From Flavobacterium oreochromis (GTDB lineage Bacteria; Bacteroidota; Bacteroidia; Flavobacteriales; Flavobacteriaceae): a DNA stretch of 64,000 bases. The stretch is from positions 3,416,001-3,480,000 of the forward strand of contig NZ_CP067377.1 in the NCBI RefSeq assembly GCF_019565455.1, written 5' to 3'. The position numbers were made by a program, and so were the translations under genes. Numbering within the stretch: position 1 is the stretch's first letter; every line of letters begins with the position of its first letter. Below are positions 18,465 through 26,886 of the stretch, in pieces. The notes under the pieces are model-generated. The model worked only from the letters and a program-made list of their open reading frames with translations, was not told where the DNA came from and did no database searches.

Positions 18465-20042
18465 CTACACATCATACAGTTCTTCAAATTGGGTTTTGTA
18501 TTTTTCATAAATATTTTTACGTTTGATTTTGTTTTGATTGGATATAAGATCATTTTCTTCCGTAAAATCATCATGTGTTACAAAAAATTTATAAATATAC
18601 TCTTCAGGATGACAAGTGGTATTATATCTTTTAACCAATGGTTCTATTTCTGAATAAGTTACGTCTTCTGAATGCGGTATAATCAGAGCAGTTAAATAAG
18701 GCCGATTATCTCCATATACAATGCAAAACTTGACTTGTGGATCAACACCTATTTTTTCTTCGATACTACGTGGCATAATTTTCTTAGAACTAGATAAAGC
18801 AATCATTTCTTTTACCCTGTTAGTGATAAATAAATAGCCTTCTTCATCCATATAGCCCTGATCGCCGGTGGCTATATAACCATCTTTTAAAAAGGTATTA
18901 TTTTGATCTTCTACAGGTGCTACAAAATAACTGCGGCATATCGGGTATTTATTTTTAATAAGAATTTGATCGTTTTCATCAAAACGCAGTTCAATATTCG
19001 GAAATATCTTACCTACACTACCTATTTTATTATTATCAGGATAGTTTTTAGCAATAATACATGTTTCATTCATCCCATATCCTTGGTATAATGGAATATT
19101 CATTGAAAAATAGAATTGAAGTACCTCTTTCGGAATGGGAGAAGAACCTGTCCATAAATAATTAATATGACCGCCTAGATAGTCCATAAAAGGTAAAAAA
19201 ATGCCTCTAGTAGCTGCATCCGATTCTATAAATTGCCGGTATGCCCGTTTTATTTCAATATTTTTTTGCAGTATTGATGTAAAATCCCGGTACAATAGCT
19301 CGTAGATATAGGGCACCCCCATCAGCACGGTGGGTTTTTCTGTTTTAAGCGAAACAAATAAATACTCTTTAGGTACAATAATAATGGTAAACCTGAAAAA
19401 TACAGCAGAATAGAGCCAATACCTTTGTTGCAATAAATTAAGTGGAAGAAATATGAGTAATCGCTCCTGATGATTGTGTTTAAAGAGATTCTGTACTCCG
19501 TTTATCGTATTTTCAATCCCTTCTACAGCATGTCCTATGATTTTTGGTTTTCCTGTGCTACCCGAAGTCATTTTATACGATATTACTTCTTCAGATGCGT
19601 ACTGATGTCTTTTTTGCTTAATCTCTATTGGAGTTATTTTGCTATCGATAAGGTCGTTCATACAAATACATTCCAAGTTTGACAGATTTAGCTTGTCAAG
19701 CTTGTCCATGTAGTATTTATCGACCAGAATACAGTTTAAGTTAAAACCGTATTCTTGCAGATAATTCACGTCTGTATTGGGTTCTAACGGTACAAGTTTA
19801 ATCCCACAGTAAATACAAGCGAAATCCATAATAACCCATTCTAAATTATTTCTCCCGAGTATCCCAATGGTTGTGGTTGCATTGTACCCTTTTTGACACA
19901 AGAATGATACAACGTGTCTGATCTTGGGATATAGTTCCTCAAAACTAATCTCAATACGTTTGTCTTTATAAAAGGAAATTATTTTACCTTCTTTATTTGA
20001 TTCGATTTCATCGATCAAATTATTTATTTGAGCTTTTTGCAT
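18465..20042 (-). CDS. AMP-dependent acyl ligase (acyl-CoA/ACP synthetase type)
   Basis: A 525-residue ANL-superfamily enzyme that activates a carboxylic acid as acyl-AMP and passes it to a thiol. Motifs: P-loop KMTSGSTGKPKIIGH, the A5 region YQGYGMNETC, ATGDQGYMDEEGYL, and the hinge ITNRVKEMIALSSSKKIMP typical of long-chain acyl-CoA synthetase relatives. The C-terminal domain is present. With an ACP directly downstream and a KAS III-like gene 1 base upstream, it most likely loads the ACP. The substrate cannot be read from sequence: a fatty acid, an aryl acid, or hydrazinoacetic acid given the neighbouring cassette. Confidence 0.85.
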   Translation of the reverse strand: MQKAQINNLIDEIESNKEGKIISFYKDKRIEISFEELYPKIRHVVSFLCQKGYNATTTIGILGRNNLEWVIMDFACIYCGIKLVPLEPNTDVNYLQEYGFNLNCILVDKYYMDKLDKLNLSNLECICMNDLIDSKITPIEIKQKRHQYASEEVISYKMTSGSTGKPKIIGHAVEGIENTINGVQNLFKHNHQERLLIFLPLNLLQQRYWLYSAVFFRFTIIIVPKEYLFVSLKTEKPTVLMGVPYIYELLYRDFTSILQKNIEIKRAYRQFIESDAATRGIFLPFMDYLGGHINYLWTGSSPIPKEVLQFYFSMNIPLYQGYGMNETCIIAKNYPDNNKIGSVGKIFPNIELRFDENDQILIKNKYPICRSYFVAPVEDQNNTFLKDGYIATGDQGYMDEEGYLFITNRVKEMIALSSSKKIMPRSIEEKIGVDPQVKFCIVYGDNRPYLTALIIPHSEDVTYSEIEPLVKRYNTTCHPEEYIYKFFVTHDDFTEENDLISNQNKIKRKNIYEKYKTQFEELYDV

Positions 20043-20043
20043 G

Positions 20044-20983
20044 CTATTTCACTTCTAATAACAAACAGATATTTGAACCCGAAGAACCTGTAGCAAACGA
20101 AAATATTTTAGAGGCCTGGGGCAACATTTTTTCTGCTATAGTCTTTAGGTTTATGATGAAATCGACACAATCCAAATGGCCGTATTTATATATATTTTCC
20201 TTAAAGAACTGAGACTCTTTAAAACCCAAACTGGAAAGGCATTGGGTAACCAAAATCGGATTGGCATTTTGGATATTAACATACATATAATCTTCAGGTA
20301 CTAGCTGATGAATTGCAATACATTCTGAGATACATTTCAGGTAGTTTTTACAAAGCAATAAAGAATTATTTGTATCCTGATCAGCATTATACAAAAGTCC
20401 GTTAGTATATGAATGTTTGGCTACTATAGTAAAACCTTCTTTCTCATCGGTATTCATATAGATTATTCCGGCACCATCGCCATGAATCGCATAGGTTCCT
20501 ACGGTTCGTTCTCCTATATCAATAATTTTGTTTGCAGCAAGGATAATCAAATTTTTGACCATTCCTGATTGTAAAAGCCCCTCGGCATAACTAACAACAA
20601 ATTCGGTATTTGCACATTGGTTTCCTGATATAGATAAAAATTCGGCATTATCCAGTTCGTGTTTGTGAATTAAATAATGTCCTAAATTTTTCATTCGTTG
20701 ATTTCTACCTAAGTCATCGTTGATTAAAATGAGCAAATCGATTTTTTGCTTATCGATTATTTTTTTTCAAAAAATTATTTAAGAGTATATCGAACATCGT
20801 CTCCTCTTTCATCGTATCAGCATAAGCTACTTCCGTCAAATTAATGCTGGTTTTAAAAAAATTTATTGCTTCATTAGCAGTCGTAAACGCCTTCGGTATT
20901 TTTTTTGATTCTGCCACCTTCGTAAAAATTTCTTCTATTGAAATCCTTTCCTTAGGTATATAGTAATCTAAATATTTTATCAT
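20044..20983 (-). CDS. KAS III (FabH)-like condensing enzyme or acyltransferase (one apparent frameshift)
   Basis: Two frames join at the T run 20760-20767 (one base fewer or two more needed) to give about 312 residues. The N-terminal part has MIKYLDYYIPKERISIEEIF, typical of FabH relatives. The second part holds SISGNQCANTEF with the catalytic Cys, then AIHGDGAGIIYM and a C-terminal FSFATGSSGSNICLLLE glycine-rich loop. The FabH Asn of the Cys-His-Asn triad may lie in NIQNANPIL; the His is not obvious, so it could be a CerJ-like acyltransferase rather than a true condensing enzyme. It lies 5 bases after NRPS3 and 1 base before the ligase. Confidence 0.75.
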
Positions 20984-20988
20984 GATAA

Positions 20989-23900
20989 TTAATTTTCTTG
21001 TAAAATTATATCTTCTCTTTTTAGTAATTCTAGAGTTTTTTCATTCAATATAATACGAACCTTGTCTCCTAAATCAACAATATCATCTTGATCAATATCA
21101 AAAAACGGTAACCTCCACGAAATAGGTAACACTTCTTTTCTTGCTGTATTTAACCACTCTTCCTCATCTACACAAGTCAATTTATCAATATCTTCTCCGT
21201 AATAATCAATTACTAAATCTTTTGGCGATTGTTGTTTTGTGAAATGATGCAAAACAGTGTATTTATCTATCCCGGAGATATAATCCTTATTTAAAAAATA
21301 GCACATATTTTTAACCAACACATTTACTGAGATAGTTAAGTATTTCACCCTGTCATAATCAGGATAGATACCCAAAATGGCACAACTTTCCAAATACTGT
21401 TTCAACCACTGATTTGAACCATCGTGTGTTTTGTTTTCAGAATCCCATAATACCAGACCTACACGATGAGTAACAATGGGAATGTCAAATTTTTCTACTG
21501 CTTTTTCTACAAGTCTTTCTGCTACCCATTTACTGGCTTTATAACCAAGGGAATTATAGTGTTTCTCATTGGCAATACTACTGGATTCATCGACAATTAC
21601 TTCCTTGTTGTAGGTCAGCATGTTAAATACAGAGGTTGTGGAAACATAATGCAATTTCTTTTTCTTTTTATTCAAACAAAATTGAAATATTTCCTCCATT
21701 CCATTCACATTAGCACGTTTTAATACATCGTAGTGTAAAACGTGGTTCATAAAAGTTGCATTATGTAGTACAAGATTTACATCATTAGACAACTCTTCGT
21801 AGATAGCACTATCTATACCCAATCTTGGTTGGGAAATATCACCTTTAACAATTACAATACGATTTTCATAACTATCCTGCCATAATCCCTTACCTGCTAA
21901 ATTCTGCTTTAGTCTAACAAAACCTTCTTTTTCAGAATCGCAACGCACCAAGCAGTATAATTTGCCCAGATCATAGTTGAACAATTCACGTATCAAATAG
22001 CAACCTACATAACCCGTTGCTCCAGTCAATAAAATATTAGGGGCTTTAGTAGCCACAAATTCTTGTGTTGGAAAATCATACGTTTTTGTAAAAATAGCTT
22101 CTTTTTCTAGGTCGAGCTGATAATCTTTATTTGATTGCCCTTTGGTATTCAGAAGTTCTGCAAATTCTTTTATGGTTGGATGTAAATAAAAATCTACCAA
22201 AGTGAATTTGGTTTTGAATTCTTCATTAATTTGAGTAATAATACTGATTGCTTTTATGGAAGTCCCTCCTACTTCAAAGAAATCCTGCGTAATTTCTATA
22301 TCCCCATGTTCAAGAATCTTTTTCCATATCAAATATAATAAGGTTTCGATACTGCTCATGGCGGTTTGAATTATCGTTTTTACTTCTGCAGGTACAGTTA
22401 CCGCAGGCATTTCCGAACGTAGTGCCGAATGTGCAAATTCCCGATGGTCAAACTTTATATCGTTGATAGACAAGTTACTATTTTCTACTGCTTGAGCCAT
22501 TGCATTTTTAATTTGTTCCAAAAAGAATACTGCAGTTTCTTCTTTATAAAGCGATACATCATATTCCATTTTTAATGAAATGGTATCGTCATGGCGAATG
22601 ACCATAAAGGTTAAATCAAATTTGGTTGTATAGTCGTTTGATTCTAAAGCTTCAATTTCGAGATCTGTTTCATCTTTCTCATTTTTGCTATAGGATTCAC
22701 TTTCAATTCCAACCACCATATAGTTAAATACAGGATTCCGATTCAATTCGTGGCGATAATTAATGTCTTCAACGATCTGTGAAAAAGGATAGAATTTATT
22801 TTCGTAGTAGTCGAGCAAATCATTAATCCTGTCCTGCAAATACTCTTTAAATTGCTTATTTTCATCAATAATAAATTTAACAGGAAGAGTATTGACAAAA
22901 AAACCAACGGTATCATTGTAGGTCTCTCCCATATCCCGCAATGTCATAGGTATACCGAATATAATCTCATTTGATTTGGAATAGTTTCTGAAAAACAAGG
23001 AAAGTGTACTTGAATAAAGCATGAAAAGGGAAACACTGTTTTCCTTGTTAAAAGCCAGTATTTTTTTACTGAGCGATTCTCCAAGATCAAGTGATACGTT
23101 CTTTCCTCCAAAATCCCTTGCGTTCATTCTTTTAAAATCGGATGGCAATTCGAAATTGAATTTGTTCATAAATTTACCTTTCCAAAAATCTTTAGTTTTA
23201 GAGGCAACCTGACTATTTAACAGATGGTTATAGTGTTGTGTAAAATGAATGTATTCAAGTGTGGGATTGGTCGTTTTCATAACTCCGTTATGATAATAAT
23301 TCATAAAGTCATTTTTGATCTGTGCCAATGCCTGTATATCAACAGTAACGTGATGAGTTTTAAATACCAGTACGAAGTCATTTTGACCTACTTGTAATAG
23401 GGAAATTTTTAAGGGAAGCGAATCGTTAAATAATTCAAATTCTGTATTCAACTCCTCTTTTAAATAATCCTCAATATTCGTTTCATTTATTTCTATTTTT
23501 TCGTATACTTGGTATTTCCCTTCCTTAGGCAATATTTTTTGCTGGAATGAATTATTTGAATAAGTATAAGTTGTTCGGAATATTTCATTAGATTGTACCA
23601 AGTGATTGACGTAGTTTGTTAATTTCACCTCATCAAGATTGCCTTTTATTCTGAAAGCAAGTAAAACATTATAAGCCAAATTTGATTCTTTGCTATACAT
23701 CGTGGCAATCAACATTTGTCTTTGATTAGGGCTCACAAGAAAAGAATAATCTTCCTTTTTATCTTCTACCTCTACTGTGGTATTAGTGGAAAGAGAATCG
23801 CTTATGAAATTAACGATGTCCTTAATTTTATTATTCAAAATAAATACTAGTGGTATTTTCACTTTGAATTCCTTATAGAAATTCGAAAGAATCTGTATGG

Positions 23901-25587
23901 ATTTCAGCGAGCTGACCCCTAGTTTCATAAAAGTATCGTCTTCTTTTATAGTTGTTACAAAAGCATATTTCTGTATAATAGCATATACTTTGTTTTTTAA
24001 ATCAGTTTGGCTATCGGTACTAACAGCACTCTTATGATTTTTTTGATTGTAAATCTCAAGTAATTTTCTATAATCCTTTTTCCCATTGGTATTCAAAGGT
24101 ATTTCATGGATATAGACTATAGAATGGGGAATCATGTAGTTTGGCAAAAAGCTTTTCAGATAATTTGTGACGGTTTCCTCTTGCAGCCCGCTTTTTGCAG
24201 TATAAAAGGCAATAAGAATTTGATTATCAGCGTTTTCAATAAATAAAACAGCACATTCCTCTATTTCTTTAATGCCAGCTAAGACTGTTTCTACTTCCAG
24301 CAATTCAACCCGGTTGCCGTATATCTTTACCTGTCTGTCTTTTCTGCCAGCAAAATGAAGATAGCCATTTTTAAGAAAGCCTAAATCACCAGTTGCATAT
24401 ACGTTGACCGTTTTCTCTTCTATTTTGATGGTTACAAATTTTTCATTATTTAATTCATCGTTAAATAAATACCCATTAGATCGATAGTCGGTACTTATCA
24501 TTATTTCCCCTGTTTCTCCTTCTTTGCAAATTTGGTTGTTTGCATAAATATATACTTGTGTATCTGGCAAAGGTTTTCCAAGTGGTACTATCTGCTCCCA
24601 GTTCTTTTCTATAGGTTCTGTAATTGTATAAAAGAATTTGGCGAGTGTGGTCTCAGAAGGACCATATAAATTTGTTATTAATGCCGTACTATTAATTTTC
24701 TCTTTCCATTGATAGACATCTTTCCAAAAAAGTGCTTCTCCTGCTGTAAAAACGAATTTTATGGAAGCAAAATAAGCGGCATCCTGTTGGGTAAATACTT
24801 TTAGCATAGACGGTACTACGTGTAGCAATTCTATTTTTTCTGTTTTGATCAAATCCAGAATATAAAAAATATCTTCTCTAACACTGCGAGACGGAATAAT
24901 TAATTCTCCTCCTGAAAGTAGTGGTGTAAAAATATCTCTTAAACTGACATCAAAACCTAAATTAGTAAGCAAAGCCCCCTTTACTTCGCTTAGTTTGAAC
25001 TCATCTATTTGCCATTCAATGAAGTGACAAAGAGAATCATTCCTTCCCAAAATTGCTTTTGGTTTTCCTGTACTACCGGAAGTATATAAAACATAGGAAT
25101 TTGATTTTTTGTCCATTTCGATCTCTAATACCTCGTTAGTAGGCTTTTCGAGCTCGACCCAATCTCCAACTACTTTTTTTGAAATATGAAGTGTGTTTGC
25201 GTCCAACTCTATCCGGAGTACGAGTATATCTTCACTTATATTTTCTATTAAGTGAGTCCACTCCTTACTTACAAGAATAACTGAAGGCTTTGAAAAATGA
25301 AGTTGTTCTTCTATTTTATTTAATGGATGAGCGGTATCAATTGGCAAGAAAGCGTTACCACTTTTATTGATTCCTGTGATCGAAAGTATGTACTCTAAGC
25401 TAGGAGCTAATAACGTTGCAACTATATTGGATTGTCCGGTATTCGCAAAAATATTTTTTGCAAGCTGGTCTGACAAAGTATCTAGTTGACTATAACTTAT
25501 AGCAGCAGTATCTGTTTTTACTGCAATTTTATCCTTATACTTCTTGCAGACTGTTGTTAAACGCGAACTGATTGTTTGTTCTTTCAT
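20989..25587 (-). CDS. NRPS3: A-T-C-T-reductase synthetase
   Basis: 1,532 residues, unbroken. It starts directly with an A domain (about 1-510; VLYTSGSTGKPKA, YGPSETTLA, YATGDLG, NGKKDYRKLL), followed by T (LGVSSLKS), a C domain with the degenerate motif THHVTVDIQAL (no Gly after Asp), a second T (VGGTSIKAIS) with no A domain of its own, and an SDR-type thioester reductase (NILLTGATGYVGCYLIREL, catalytic YKASK). The reductase would release the chain as an aldehyde or alcohol with NAD(P)H. A code read by hand: DVRHFALLAK, not one I can assign. NRPS2 ends in a C domain and this protein begins with A, so one module seems split between the two proteins. The second T domain must be loaded in trans, perhaps by the ligase/ACP set downstream. 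Confidence 0.9.
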   Translation of the reverse strand: MKEQTISSRLTTVCKKYKDKIAVKTDTAAISYSQLDTLSDQLAKNIFANTGQSNIVATLLAPSLEYILSITGINKSGNAFLPIDTAHPLNKIEEQLHFSKPSVILVSKEWTHLIENISEDILVLRIELDANTLHISKKVVGDWVELEKPTNEVLEIEMDKKSNSYVLYTSGSTGKPKAILGRNDSLCHFIEWQIDEFKLSEVKGALLTNLGFDVSLRDIFTPLLSGGELIIPSRSVREDIFYILDLIKTEKIELLHVVPSMLKVFTQQDAAYFASIKFVFTAGEALFWKDVYQWKEKINSTALITNLYGPSETTLAKFFYTITEPIEKNWEQIVPLGKPLPDTQVYIYANNQICKEGETGEIMISTDYRSNGYLFNDELNNEKFVTIKIEEKTVNVYATGDLGFLKNGYLHFAGRKDRQVKIYGNRVELLEVETVLAGIKEIEECAVLFIENADNQILIAFYTAKSGLQEETVTNYLKSFLPNYMIPHSIVYIHEIPLNTNGKKDYRKLLEIYNQKNHKSAVSTDSQTDLKNKVYAIIQKYAFVTTIKEDDTFMKLGVSSLKSIQILSNFYKEFKVKIPLVFILNNKIKDIVNFISDSLSTNTTVEVEDKKEDYSFLVSPNQRQMLIATMYSKESNLAYNVLLAFRIKGNLDEVKLTNYVNHLVQSNEIFRTTYTYSNNSFQQKILPKEGKYQVYEKIEINETNIEDYLKEELNTEFELFNDSLPLKISLLQVGQNDFVLVFKTHHVTVDIQALAQIKNDFMNYYHNGVMKTTNPTLEYIHFTQHYNHLLNSQVASKTKDFWKGKFMNKFNFELPSDFKRMNARDFGGKNVSLDLGESLSKKILAFNKENSVSLFMLYSSTLSLFFRNYSKSNEIIFGIPMTLRDMGETYNDTVGFFVNTLPVKFIIDENKQFKEYLQDRINDLLDYYENKFYPFSQIVEDINYRHELNRNPVFNYMVVGIESESYSKNEKDETDLEIEALESNDYTTKFDLTFMVIRHDDTISLKMEYDVSLYKEETAVFFLEQIKNAMAQAVENSNLSINDIKFDHREFAHSALRSEMPAVTVPAEVKTIIQTAMSSIETLLYLIWKKILEHGDIEITQDFFEVGGTSIKAISIITQINEEFKTKFTLVDFYLHPTIKEFAELLNTKGQSNKDYQLDLEKEAIFTKTYDFPTQEFVATKAPNILLTGATGYVGCYLIRELFNYDLGKLYCLVRCDSEKEGFVRLKQNLAGKGLWQDSYENRIVIVKGDISQPRLGIDSAIYEELSNDVNLVLHNATFMNHVLHYDVLKRANVNGMEEIFQFCLNKKKKKLHYVSTTSVFNMLTYNKEVIVDESSSIANEKHYNSLGYKASKWVAERLVEKAVEKFDIPIVTHRVGLVLWDSENKTHDGSNQWLKQYLESCAILGIYPDYDRVKYLTISVNVLVKNMCYFLNKDYISGIDKYTVLHHFTKQQSPKDLVIDYYGEDIDKLTCVDEEEWLNTARKEVLPISWRLPFFDIDQDDIVDLGDKVRIILNEKTLELLKREDIILQEN

Positions 25588-25596
25588 ATGGATTTA

Positions 25597-26322
25597 TTAT
25601 TTAATGGCTATTATTGAGAAGAATCGAAATTCTTGGTATACTATGTTAACCGATTTGAATCCTAGTGTTTTGAGCTGATCTATGGTGGTACTAATCAAAG
25701 CTTCTTTGTCGTTTTCACTAGCTTTAGCTCTACGGTCGTTTGCAATAATGGTGTCTATTTCTAATTCATCAATCATAAAATCTAACTGCATTTCAGCTAT
25801 CAATCGAGCTTGAATATCTCGGCAAGCTAGGTATTCGATTAACAAATCCCCTTCGCCATGATCGATTTTAAACTGATCGAAATAGATAAACTTCCCGCCA
25901 ATAGTCATATTCTCATAGATTTTTTTATACAGATCAAATTTTTCGGTATCTTTTAAATGATGGATGGTTAAAGCCGAGAAAACAAGATCATTGCTTGGAA
26001 TGGATTGCCAATCTATATTTTGAAGCCAAGCCTGTCGATAGTAGATATTCGGTTTTTCTAAAAACTTACTTTTTGCTACATTTAACATATCTACAGAACC
26101 ATCTACAAGTATACACTTCATCTCCGGAAACGATTCTACCAGTACCTTTGTAAAAAAACCTGTACCACAACCTAATTCTATACAATGAACCGGATTCATT
26201 TTATAGAAACTGAATATATCTTTCAACAATAAAACGTGGATACTTCTATTTCCTTTATCGAACTCGGACTCGTTGTCATATTGACTGGCTCTCTCCCTGT
26301 CATAATTTTTAATTTCACTCAT
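25597..26322 (-). CDS. Class I SAM-dependent methyltransferase
   Basis: 241 residues. The SAM-binding motif I is VHCIELGCGTGFFTKVLVE, followed by the acidic loop ILVDGSVDML, motif IV NDLVFSALTIHHL and a motif with GGKFIYFDQF. It lies between a GNAT and NRPS3, with gaps of 45 and 9 bases, so it is part of the cluster operon and probably methylates the peptide or an intermediate (O, N or C target unknown). It has no fused domains. Confidence 0.85.
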   Translation of the reverse strand: MSEIKNYDRERASQYDNESEFDKGNRSIHVLLLKDIFSFYKMNPVHCIELGCGTGFFTKVLVESFPEMKCILVDGSVDMLNVAKSKFLEKPNIYYRQAWLQNIDWQSIPSNDLVFSALTIHHLKDTEKFDLYKKIYENMTIGGKFIYFDQFKIDHGEGDLLIEYLACRDIQARLIAEMQLDFMIDELEIDTIIANDRRAKASENDKEALISTTIDQLKTLGFKSVNIVYQEFRFFSIIAIK

Positions 26323-26367
26323 TGTATTTGTTGTTTAAAATATCGTAGTACTCTATTTTTATAATAA

Positions 26368-26868
26368 TCAATTAATATTTAAATGATATAGCCAATATTT
26401 TTTTTCGAAGAGAGGTTCAATTTCCTTGACAATTTCAAAACCCAAACTTTCATATATATGTCTGGCAGCATGCATAAATTCGGAAGTATGTAGAGCTATA
26501 ATTTTTTCATCCGTTTTTTTTGCTAAATCAATACACATTTGCGTGAGTTTTTTCCCTATACCCTGCCCAGCATAATTAGGATTTACCCCCACCATACGTA
26601 TGTAAGACCAATCTGCCTGAAAAATATCAGTAGGATTTCCGTTATGTACCAAATAAGCCATCCCTACCAACTGTTCTCCATCTAAGCAGATAAAGCAGGT
26701 TGAAATATCAAGTAGTTTTAAATAATTTTCATCCAGTCTTAGAATGGAATCCATTTTGTTCCAGTTTTTTTCAGACAAATCGTCTTTAAATTGCCCATAA
26801 CTTAAAATTCCGAGAGCTTTAAGTCCTTCAAGGTCATTTTTAGTACCTTCTCTATAAGTTAAATTCAT
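26368..26868 (-). CDS. GNAT family N-acetyltransferase
   Basis: 166 residues. The acyl-CoA loop is VGVNPNYAGQGIGKKLTQMC (Q-G-x-G-K pattern) with the C-terminal ALHTSEFMHAARHIYESLGF, both classic GNAT marks. It lies 18 bases after NRPS2 in the operon. It could acetylate a precursor or protect the producer by acetylating the product amine; neither can be decided. It is the second GNAT of the cluster and not a close copy of the first. Confidence 0.82.
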   Translation of the reverse strand: MNLTYREGTKNDLEGLKALGILSYGQFKDDLSEKNWNKMDSILRLDENYLKLLDISTCFICLDGEQLVGMAYLVHNGNPTDIFQADWSYIRMVGVNPNYAGQGIGKKLTQMCIDLAKKTDEKIIALHTSEFMHAARHIYESLGFEIVKEIEPLFEKKYWLYHLNIN

Positions 26869-26886
26869 TTTGTTTTCTTATGCTAT

